64,000 nucleotides of DNA from Vanilla planifolia (taxonomy: Eukaryota; Streptophyta; Magnoliopsida; Asparagales; Orchidaceae). The notes beneath the pieces were generated by a model that worked only from the letters and a program-made list of their open reading frames with translations, was not told the origin of the DNA and did not search any database. The DNA lies in contig CM043870.1 in the NCBI GenBank assembly GCA_023846275.1, positions 4,463,527 through 4,527,526 of the forward strand, written 5' to 3'. A program made the translations under genes and the position numbers. Each line of letters opens with the position of its first letter. Position 1 is the first letter of the stretch. Positions 21,101-33,100 of the stretch are shown piece by piece.

Positions 21101-24100
21101 ACAAGTGTTTACACTAGGTAACACAAATAGAGAGAATTTGCTTTGAGAAGACCTTAAGATTGCTCGTTGGTGTTCCATAATTTTTTTAATAATGTCCAAC
21201 ACCATAGAGTGGGGAGGTCTTTTTTTAATATACTAGCCAATGCATGTGAGGGAGAGCCCAACAATCATTAATTACGCTTCAATTTCTAGGGTGTTGATTT
21301 GATAAGGGATAAAGTCCAAGTGCTGGGAGTAGGTGTTTATGAAGTGTAGTTTTTTCTAGTCAAGAGATGAGGTTATTTGAGATAGTATGGATCGAATGAT
21401 CATCTTGGGGAGGATGATCAATATATTGACTCAAAGTTATAGGACAAATTGGCCTTGAAGGGGTTAGGGTTCCCTTAAAAGCATATAATTTAAGCCTTAA
21501 ATTATATGCTTTTAAGGGTGGTGGGCTAGACAAGTCCAATGCAATGGATGAGGGGGATGTGATGTATTATTGGTTGCCATGGAGCAAATGGGGTTAATTT
21601 AGTCACTTAGGAGGGGAAGGAGGAGAAACTTGTGATGGGCAACTAGAGGAACAAAGGGAGCGAGTCTCTAGCCAAAATGAAACCAGTGAGCAAATGGGGT
21701 TAATTTAGTCACCTAGGAGGGGAAGGAGGAGAAACTTGTGATGGGCAACTAGAGGAACAAAGGGAGCGAGTCTCTAGCCAAAATGAAACCAATGGTGAGC
21801 CAAGGGAAGAAGGTGGTATAGACTTAGGGTTAGGCTTGCCAAACATATAAATATAACCTCGTGATCATGACCACAAAGTTGGGTTGAGAATCAGTCATGA
21901 GAAACAAGGCACACTAGCTTAGAAGGAGGAGGGTGCCCAAAGTTGCTACATATATAACAATTGATCGTGTTTTAATCATAAGATTATCTCCACTTATGAA
22001 TGCAAACATTAATGGTCACAAAGGCAGAAGTTGAAAAGGTAAAATTGGAGTCAGCCTTCACACAAACTTGGAAAAAGGAAGGTTTGGAATTTTTGGTAGT
22101 GAATTTGTCTATAATCATTAGTTTATTGTAAATATAATAATTATTATATGACAGATTTGAGATTTGTGATATAAGGTGAGTCCAAGACAGTTTATCAAAA
22201 TAGGAATGCAATTAAAGTTGGCTTTATCTAACAAAATGGTAGGGGTTCACTTCTTAAGGATGAGGGTGTGTCCTCTAAGAGTTCAAATGATGGCTTGAAG
22301 TTCTCCCTTAAAGTTTTAAGTCAAAGAGAATTTTAGCAAGAAGAATTTTTATGGAGTTTGAAGACCACAAAGGTGGTCTTTGGTGTTCCATAATTTTTTT
22401 AGTGACCTCTACTACCATGGAGTAAGTAGTTTGTTTTCCAATGCAATAACCAACGTATGCAAGAGAGATCCCAAGAATCACTAATTACAAAACATCCTTT
22501 CCTAAAATTTCCATAATGTTGATTTGATAAGGGAACAAGTCCAGATGTTGAGAGGAGTAGATGTTTCTCGAGAATTGATTCTTTCAGTCAAGATATAAGT
22601 TAGTTTTAGATACTATGGATCGAATGGTCATCTAGGGAAGGAGTGTCAATGGAATTACTCTAAGATACATAATAGATTAGTCTTGAAGGGTGAGGGTTCC
22701 CTTTAAAGGGTATATTTTTAGGCTTGGATAACAAGGGCTAGGGCCAGGGTAGTTGGGGGTAGGGAGAGAAGCATGGTAGACAAGGTGAATAAGGGATAAA
22801 GTCCAGATGTTGAGAGGAGTAGGTGCTTCTAGAGAATAGATTCTTTTAATAAAGAGAAAAGTTGGTTTTAGATAATAAGAATTGAATAGTCGTCTAGGGA
22901 AGGAGGGTTAATAGACTCATTCTAAGATACATAATAGATCAGCTTTGAAGGGTGAGGGCTCCCCTAAAAGGGTATAATTATAGGCTTGGATAATAGGGGC
23001 TATGGCCAAGGTGGTTAGGAGTGGGGAAGGAAGCAAGGTAGACTAGGTGAATGGGTTAGACGTGGAAGATGTGATTGTTCATGATAAGGAAGGTAGGGTC
23101 AAAGCATTGTAATGGAGATTTGAGTTTATAGAGGTTGCCATAAAGTATAAGGGTTAGTTTGGTTGACTAAGAGAGAAGGGGAAGGTAAACATTTGTTGGG
23201 CAACTAGAGGAGGAAGAAGGGGATAGGTCTCTGGCTAAAACTAAGTGGTTGGAGAGCTATGAGAAGAAAGGAATGATAGAGCTTGAGAGGGAGGTGATTG
23301 ATTAAGTTGGAAGTTGATGGGTAGGTTAGGACAAAGGGTGGAAACTAGGCCTAGCTTGGCGATATGAGGAGCACTGATGGAGGAAGTGGGTCCAAGGAGG
23401 ATAGAGGGGACATTGGCACCCAAACTTGGGGAAGGATAAGGAAGCTCAGGGATGTCCTTAGAAGCTTATTGTGAGAAGAGTGTACGGGGGTTGCAAGACG
23501 TCTGGGAAAGGGTTGGTGCCATGTATAGAGAATTTGAGAATGGTGGCTATGTCAAGATTGAGAGTAGTGTGCTCAAGGAAGTGTTAGGGTCTAGTGGGCA
23601 TGAGGGTGAGTAGGATAGATGGTGGGGATGATGGTTATCTTGAAGGAAAGGAGCTTGAGGGTTTGGCATGACATCCTCCAGTTGGCGAGTGAGTGTGTCA
23701 AGCTTGGGGGGTGGCAAATGGCAAGCAAGACTACTAGGGTTCATGGCCTAGCTTTTGTGTCCCTGTTTGGATTGCAAACTCTTTGAGGCTATTGATACAT
23801 GATTTGTGGGTGGAGAACAAGTATGTCAAGCTTGGTGGTGGCGAATGACAAGGACTACTAGGGTTCTCTCCCAAGCTCATTGTCCTCTTACTACTTTCTT
23901 CAAGGTTGTTTCTACGACATAGGCTTAGGAGTATCCATAAAGATGGTTGGTTTTTTACATTTTTTCAATTTGATCTCTATTTAGATTGATCCTTTTTGGT
24001 GTTACCTCATGGTTAGATTGAAAATAAGTACAATCCACATAATGGTTTTTCAGTCTTGTTTGATTTTATTATGAATTGAGATGACTTTCAATTTAATTCT

Positions 24101-27100
24101 TTATTATTTTTAATTTTTAAGTTATTTTAATATTCCTAGGTGCAAACCTTCATACCTCCATGTTTTTTAGATTTGGAGGAATTGAAAATGTTGCTCGTCG
24201 ATTATGGTGCATCTAGATTGGACCATATTACTATGCAGTAGGTTGAATTACTTGACTTGAAGGTCCAATTTTGGGTAGGCTTGTATTGTTTATCTTTATA
24301 GGGCGGTGTTTAGCATGTTATAGTCGAGGCAAACTTATCTTTCATGGGCTCAAAATTGAAGTATGTTTAATTGTTACTCTAGGCATATCAATAGAATCCC
24401 ACTTAGGGTTAAGTGTCATCATTATTTGTGGTTTGTTTGGTTGACAGCTTTTCTTTGTCATTGCATATCATTGAAATAAAATTTCTTAAAGGGAATTGTT
24501 TCCTTTATATAGGTTTATGCTTGAATGGATGCAGAAGGATCTTAGGGATACAACTTTTTTATGCTCTCACCATTAGAAGTTTGTGGAGTGAGAGTCCATT
24601 CATGAATCTATAGACTATATACATGCAGTTCAATGTTGTCTTTAATTAGCAAGGCCCTTCCGCATTTGATGATAATTCCTAAAGGAATGCAACTCTACCA
24701 AATACCTTGAGTTTGTGGAGGATAAGGTCTCTTTGGGCAAAAGTTTGAGTTAAAATGTTTTTATTTTGACTTCTTTGGATTTGTTGACTTTGTTGTAAGT
24801 TAAATATCTCCAACTTCTTTATGGAGGTTGAGGTCCAACGTTGGGCTTGATTATTTTTATCATTCTTGCTTCTATATATTCTTTAGGACCATTAGTAATG
24901 ATTTCATCTTATAGCTATAATGCTTTAGTTACACTTGGATGAGTGGTTCTGCATCAAATGTGAGTAGGAAAGATAGTTCTCCTATAGTTGTTATGTGTTT
25001 GATATCCATAATATGGGTAAAATCTTCTCTACTTATCTTCGTTTTGCATCTCCAAGTTGTGCATTGAGGATTCCGAGAATGCATTTGTTTACGACTTCAT
25101 CTTACCCATTTGTCACATGATGTGATATTGATGCAAAATTCATTCACACGCATTGCGAATGAGAGAAGCATAAAGCCAATTGTCAAATAATCTATTGTTG
25201 TCGATCTTGTTTAAAGGTCAAACAAAAATTCTATGAAAGTTCATTTTCTTCATCCATAACTTGATGATCTTTGATGCTTGTTTGATCTAATTCTTGATGC
25301 CATTATTGATCAAATGATTAGAGAGCTATTTTTGCTCCTTGGCAATTCATGAGCTTGATTTGTATTGACCTTTATGTGAGATTTTAAGTTAGATGTCAAT
25401 TAAGTTTGATCTCTTCATATTAAGGCTCATAATTTTTGACCTACTTGGTGATGTGTTGTGAATCATTGAATATGGGTAAGCTGCAATTCAATAGTCTTTA
25501 GGCAAATTTTTGGAGGCGTAGCTAGAGTTTACTTGACTTAGCTACTTGATGCCACGAAGTTAAAATGAATGAATGACTTTAGTTATCTTTATGGTGTTGA
25601 TTAAAACAAAGCTTGTGTCACTACCTTTTTCTTCCAATCATCATGAACAAAGGATCTTGTGGCTCCAGCTTTTCTTCTTAAGATGGTCTTCCAAATGTTT
25701 AGAGCTCGTCTTTGAAGTAAGCTAGGTTGTTTTCCTTTATTGTTGTATCGAGAACAAAGTTGATGTCATACAATCCAATAGCCCATTTTTAAAGTAGTAT
25801 TGAATCGTGTATTATGAAAGTTGCACCTTTGTTGTTTATTAGTGAAGACCTTTTACTTTATTGGTTTGAAGGTTCAAATCATGAAGCAATGGTACACGTT
25901 TAACACCTTAATAACTATTGGATGTCTCAACACCTTTTAAGATGCCTTTATATTATATAAGTCATCGTACTCTATCCTCTTCATGTACAAAGATTGTGGT
26001 GATTGCCTTTTTTTTAGCACTTAGATATAAAAAGAGAACCTAGCTAGACTCAGGATAATTGGGAATTAGATCACTGATGAGAAATTTCTTGAGTTCTTGG
26101 GATGCAGCTCCACATTCCTCAAGTTATGCCTATTTTTATTCCTTTTGAGTTATGAAGAAAACCAAAACTGATCCCTTATTTAGAGACAAAAATTTTGGAG
26201 TTCACTTACCTTGCATGTTAGTTTTGAATGTCTTGTCATCCTGGGTTAAGGCATCTCAACAATAGCATTGACTTTATATGGATTTGTCTTAATTCTTCCA
26301 TTGGAGATTAAGTACCCAAATAACTTTTGGATGAAGTTCCAAGCGTACACTTAGTAGGACCAATATGTAAATGATACACTCCAAAAGTTTTCTAAGATTT
26401 TCGATATTTCTCTGAAGCACTTGTTATTTTCCACTTTTAACTCAAATGCCTTCAATACTTGCCTTTTTGTTACGATTTGTTAATTTTGGAATATGATGGT
26501 ACTTGGTTCATATATGTCTGTAGTATTTTGAATGATATCATTCAATAACAATAATCGGTAATGAAGGTGACCTTTTCTTCATTACTTTTAGCCATCCAAT
26601 AAAACCTTATGATTAGGTACATTGATGTTGAGTCAACCAAGTTTTGTATTTGACAAAGTAACTATCTCTTGCATTGGATAAGCCAAGTTTTGGCAAAATC
26701 TATGCACATTCTGTGTTTCTCGACATTGTATTTTATGGGTTATTACTTTTTGGGATATAATGACTTCTTTTTTGTTTGATGGGATGATTTTTAAGCTATA
26801 TATTAAGATGACACTAGGCTACTAATTGATCAATCTTAGGCATGTTTGTTAGATACCATGCAACACATGATATGGGAAGTCAAGCACTTATAGTCATTGC
26901 TATTTGCTAGGATTTGTGTTTAAGATTACAATATTATAGGTTTTGAGAAGAGAAAAAAATAATAACTTAATTTTCAATTATAAATGATTGAGTATAAAAA
27001 TAAATAGATAAGGAATGTTTACACAAATAATAACTATTTATTAAATTACGACCTTAATAACAAAATAAATTTAATTGAGTATTTCAGATTTTTTTTGTAA

Positions 27101-30100
27101 TAAATATGGTATAATATTTTAGTAAAATATTCTAGATTTTGGTAGAATATTTTAACAAAATATTCCAAATTTATTTGTAATTGACCCGATAGAATATTTT
27201 GGATTTGTTTACAAAAATAGAAAATCCTTAACTCCTTCAAATGTGTCACTCTCTTTCAAGTTAGTATATTGATATTAGTCATGCCTAACATGTTCACAAG
27301 AAGCTCAAAGTTAAGCATAAATAATTTTTTTGTGAGGGTATTAACTATTTATTATGGGATAAAAGGTATATAAAGAGTTCCATAATCAATTTTTTCTTTT
27401 ATGAAGTATATATCAATCTCTGCATGCTTTGTATGGTCATGTTGAATTAGATTTTTTGCAATGCTGATGACAAGTTTTTTGTAACAATATAGTTTCATTG
27501 GCATGCAAATTTTCATATTCAGCTTTTTAAAGATCATTTTCACCCATAATATCTCGGACTTTGTTAGCCATTGCTTTATATTTTGCTTCAACATTGCTCC
27601 TTGCAAGCATTTTTTTTACTTTCCATGTGATCAGATTTTCTCAAAATAGGTTCAGTTTTTTTACATAGCCCAATCTATGTTGGTGTATGCCTCAATGCTC
27701 TATTATAGGGACTTCTTAAAATGTAGACTTTTCCTTGGAGTGCTTTTCAAATATTGAAGCATTCGATAAATTGTTTCAAGATGTTTCTTATAAGGAGAAT
27801 GCATACATTGTCTTACCAAGCTTATGACAAATGCAATATCTAGTTGTTTATGAGAGAAGATAGATTAGTGACTCACCAGTTATTGATTTCGAGTTGTGTT
27901 CACCAGAACATCTTTCTTGTCATATCCATACTTTTGCTTGGGATTTATCGTAGTATTCATTAGCTTAAAACTACTCATTATAGTTTCCTTAAGAAGAAAA
28001 ACATAGTTTTGTTGAGAGAATTTTTTTTATGATCTCGTAATGTCCATACTAAGAAAATATATCTTAGAGATCTTAAATATTTTATTTCAAGCATTGAAAA
28101 GAGGGAAGTTATTATCTAATTCATCTCAAATACAACTCCAATGAGGATGATATCATCCACATGTACAATTAACATAAGTATTTTTCCATTCAATGAATGT
28201 CTCATGAATATTATGTGATTAGCTTGCCCTTAAACATATTTATCACTTTTGACAAATTAATTAAATTCTCAAACCAAGCTCTCAATGACTGTTTTAATCC
28301 TATAATGATTTTTTCAGTCTACACATTTTTGTTCTGAATTTTTCATCAAATCTTAGAGATATCTCCATTTACATTTTCTTATTTTAAGAAATACATCTTT
28401 TAACATCTCTCTGTTGTTGAATCAATGCTAACAACTAGAGATAAAAGAACTTCTATAATATTTAGCTTTGCAACTAGAGCAAATGTTTCTAAATAGTCAA
28501 TATCATAGGATTGAGTGAATTCTTTGACAACTATTTGTGTTTTGTAGCGTTCTAAGGAACCATCAAGCTTATATTTGACAATAAATAGCTATTTTCATCT
28601 TATAGTTGTTTTCTTTCTCAATAGATCAACTAATTCTCATGTGTTATTCTTTTACAAAAGCTTTATCTCCTAAAAAATATTTCTTACACTTAAGAATTTT
28701 TAGATCACCTTACATATTATTAGGAATCTCTATGTTAGATAATTATGAAGTAAAAGCATGAAAAGAATGCAAACAATTTTTGTAAGACATAATGTGATAA
28801 AGGGTATTGGAAGGATTGCATGTTCTTTTGGAATATAATGAGAAAGTTGAAATCATTTGACTTAGAACTTGAATATGGAATAAATTAGTCATTATATGGA
28901 GATTTAGTATAGACTTTATTTGGAGGAATCACAAATTTTGGGTAATGCAAGGGATTTTGGAAGGTTCGTTCTTTTGATTTTTCATTTTTCTTGAATAGAC
29001 AATGTCAAATGGTTTCAATATTGTAGTTCTTATGTTAGAAATTGAGTTCTATTTATTATGATATGATAGTATAGGAAACCAACATTTTTAGTATCTAAAA
29101 CACTTGATCTATATATTTTGATATTAAAAAAATGGATTTTTAGGTAAAACGATTGGAGAAATTTCTTTTGAGTATCTTCAATTTGAAAAACATCATTATG
29201 AGATATTAAATCTTTAGTTTGGTTTCTCTCTTAAATATAAGGCTTAAAGTATAAGTGCAATTCCAAAATCGTAATATCCATGATTTCAAACATTTTTTTG
29301 AAAATATGATCAAAACGTTTGTATCATTTTCGATTAAGAGTATAACCAATAAACATATTTTTTGTGATAACTTATGTTATGATTGTGAATGTGAACAAAT
29401 GCGAAGATAACTTATTTGTTGCATAAAACTTCTGTAATACATCATGCAATATGTTAATGTTCAAAATTTTATTAGTTGTCCTATTTATAAGATAAAGCAA
29501 TGATAAGAATTACTTCCTCTCAAATATATTTTAGGACTTTATTGGTAAAAATAAAGTCATAGCTACTTCTAACAACTACTTGTTTTTTTTTCAACCGAAC
29601 GTTTTGTTATGGAGTGTCGATATAAGAACTTTGGTAAACTATCCCTTTTTTGAGGAAAAAGTTACCCAAAATATTCTTAAAATACTATTGACTATTATTA
29701 TTCTTTAAAATTTGAATGAGTTTATAAAATTATGTTTGCATTGTGCTGTAGAAATTTTTGAAGTTTTTCTTTCACCAAGTAAACAAAATTTAATCTTGTG
29801 TGATCATTGATAAACATTACAATCTTTTATTAAAAAATATAGGTGTCCAACACGAGTCTTTGATATTTTTATGAATCATAGAAAATTGTGTGATTGGTCA
29901 ATAAGATTGAAGTGAAAAAAATGCATGATGATGTTTAGCAGACTGGTATACTTCATGTTCAAAAGAAAATGGACTTTTATTTGGAAATACATTTGGAAAC
30001 AAATATTTTAAATACTAAAAGTTGGGATGATTTAGTCTATAATGCAATAATATAATAGTATTATCCTTGGAACAAAAGTAGAATTGAAAGAAGTAATTTT

Positions 30101-33100
30101 ACATTGTTTATTTGAGTAAGATTCATCTTCAAAATAGTAAAGTTTATCATTTTCTCTCATAGTCAATTTTTAAAACTTACAATGAGAGAAATAAAAATTA
30201 ACTTGGCATCGATGATCATAAGGAATGTTACTGTGGGCAATAAATTATAAAATAAATTAAAGATATGAAGAATGTAATGAAGAATTATCGAGGGAGTAAG
30301 TTTGATTGTTCTAATCCCGTTGATAACCGAGGAAATATTATCAGCAACCTTGACCTTTTTGTTGCTTGCACAGAGACTATAAGATGTGAATAATTTGGTG
30401 CAACTAATTATGTGAACAGTTGCATCAGAATTAATAATTCACGAGTAAATAAAATTTAAAGTGACATTAAACAAGAAGTGCTTAGAGAAATACTCTTTTG
30501 AGCTAAAGAATAAGATGAGGTTAAAAATAAAGTGGAGATTGAAATAGTTTATATAGGCACTCTAATTGCTCTTTGGTAAAAGGGGAAGTCTTTGAGTTGA
30601 TAAGTTTCTTGAAAAGTTTCAATAGTGGCTTGATAAGCTTGACCATAGTATTTGGACTTTAGGTTCTATTTTGCCAATGTAGTTGTCTCACTAGTGAAGT
30701 ATCCGATTTTGTCCATGTTGTTGATGGCTAGACTTCCAAATTGAGCCCATTAAAGGTTATTCTGCTCATTCAAGTTTGTAATTTTGAATTGAAGGATAGA
30801 ATTTTATAAATAAAATTCTCTATAAATTGGGATGGAGGAAATCATAGGTTTAAGGTGACTGATTTCCTTTTATTTAGAAACTTTGCTTGGGCGATTTTTC
30901 CAGTGACAATATGGGTGAATTTGAACGACTTTTGAAATGGAGGGGGGACTAGGCTATTACCCAATTGTGATAGTGAGGAAGCATGGCAAGCTGAGTACAA
31001 GGCATTGAAGCAACATTGGCTAGAGGTATTGTGGGGTAGTGAAGGGTTAAGTGCGGTGGGGGAATGCACGAGTAAGGTGGTGGAGCTTAATGGCAATATG
31101 GGAGGGTCCAAAGCTAAGAAGGCTTAGGTTGTGGCCATTGTAGTGAGCGTGCTCATTAACAGCAAGATTGCGAAAGGAAAAGGTCTATTATCTGATGGTA
31201 CAGTAGTTGCTAGGAGTATTCTAGAGATTGAGGGGGAAGGAAGATGGTGAATTGATCCCTGCTTGCATTTGAGGTTGCAATGGCTAGGAATATCAAAGGC
31301 ATCGCAATTGTAGTGGCTGTTGGGTCTGTAAATCTATTACGAAGGGCAATTTGGCTTTTGAATCCTCATTCTTAGTCAATAAGATTGCTCACTAGGAGGA
31401 AGATGCTGAAATAGCAAAGGATGATTCTAGCTTAGAGGAAGAACTTGCGGAGGGTAGCGAATGTATTTTCCATGGTTAAATCAAAATGACTGTAAGGTGA
31501 ATTCCATTAAGAGCTTTCTTCCAATTGGCATCTGTCAAACAGTTCATATTCTGTGCACACAAGGTGTTTGTTCAAATGTTACAACCATAGCTGTGTTGCA
31601 GCGGGAAGGCCAATGCAAATGGAGGAAATGTAACACACATGAGTTTTAATGTCTAGTGGCAAATCTAGCATGATTAATTTGCATGGAAATGGTGCTTGGA
31701 ATAGCTTCAACGGTTTATCATGGCTTACCAATATTGATGAGATAAAAGATTGCATTGAAAGACAGATCTCACATCATGGATGGGGTTATTATGTTATCAC
31801 ATTAGGCTTGTGCTCGTTGTGCAATCATTAACACATTTGACATAGTGGGGAGGGAATATGGCTGGTGGCTTTCTTTCTTTTGGATTGCCTGTGGTTTGAC
31901 TTGAAGATGAGGGCACCTACAAGGATTTAAAGTGCTAGATTTGGCAAGTGGATGTTTTTTTTTGCATTTTAAGAGTGTTGAAGATCAGGATTCTGTGTGG
32001 CTTAGTGGCCCATGGACAGTGCGAGAATAGGTACTTGGTCTAGATCTGTGGATGCCTCATTTCATGTTGAGTCTTTTAGCAATCATGTGTTCTTAGTATA
32101 TGTCCAATTTCTAGGATAACCAATTCCTTTCTAGGATTTTGAAAACTTATTACTAATTATTTTTGTGTTAGGGAATCCTATCTAGATTGATGGGCGGATT
32201 GTCAGGATAAAAAGATCAGATTTTGCTTAGGTTTGTGTTTGAATGGATCTCCTAGGCCCCTTGTGCTTGAGCATGAGGACGGATGGTTTATTGGAGCACA
32301 CTTTTCAATGATTCGAATATGAAGGCCTTCTCATTAGTTTTTTGATTGTGGAAATTTTGGGCATTTCATCGAAGTATGCACCACAGGGACCTGGTCAGTG
32401 AATGTTGACAAAGAAGGGAACACCAAGGCAATTGAGTAGACAAAGGAACCACTAAAGAAAGCTGCAACGACAAGCTTTTAATTTGCCAGAGGAGGTTTTG
32501 GATCAATCTACATGGGAGGAAATAGGCCTCGTACCATAAATGGTGGTCCAACCAACGAGAAGGTTCAATAACATTGGAAACTTTGCTCCTAATAATTAGA
32601 CTACTTGGTGGAAGGACTTTATGTGCATTGCTTCAAAGTCCATTGCTAAGGTAGGGAAAAGCTTTATTCTTCAAAATTATGCTTGATAAATATTGGCTAA
32701 GCATGTTACACAAGCGCAGGGAGGTTCATAGACTGTTCAACTTTAGCATCCTCGATCACATAAAAATTAAATCATATCAATATCATTTATTTTGTGCAAA
32801 TATTGTCCTTCTTGTAAAGGGTGTCCAAAGTGCTTTAAAATAAAGTATTATAAAATACAAAAATGAATATATAATCGAATAGAGCTAGTTGTTGAGACAA
32901 GTCTAATGACATTGGTTTCATCTCGAGTAGAGTTTATTTAGAGTTATTGCAAATTGTGAAAATTTAAAGGGTTAAATAATTAATAAAATAAGTAATTAAT
33001 AACCTTAATATGTATATAGTCCCTAATTTTCCTAAAGTAGCACTCCCTTTCGATCCTCTTTTGGACAAGGTGAAATTCCTTTTTGCCTCTTGTGTACCTT

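Larger units (their letters stand above)
21100..23300. repeat. Locally duplicated repeat family in intron 1
   Basis: A diverged copy at about 21150-21830 matches 22360-23260 in order: the phrase TTGGTGTTCCATAATTTTTT (21170 and 22380), the phrase AAGGGATAAAGTCCA (21304 and 22791), GGTTAGGGTTCCCTT-like text (21462, 22690), and the phrase GGGCAACTAGAGGA (21637, 21743, 23197). Within it are two further tandem duplications listed separately. Minus-strand frames are proline- and serine-rich, but I cannot place them in a family. It may be a LINE 5' part or a gene fragment spread by duplication. Confidence 0.6.

Noticed and set aside
23241-23744. Proline-rich minus-strand frames as a possible small gene
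   Set aside because: No conserved motif, no splice context, and part of a duplicated repeat block.
24190-24240. Plus-strand [10 protein letters not shown], like the protease DSGAS motif of retroelements
   Set aside because: Isolated short match on the opposite strand to the nearby Gypsy relic, without flanking protease sequence.
31461-31831. Two adjacent plus-strand frames (62 and 60 codons) as a host gene fragment
   Set aside because: They lie inside the LINE relic and show no family motif; kept only as an unclear part of that relic.
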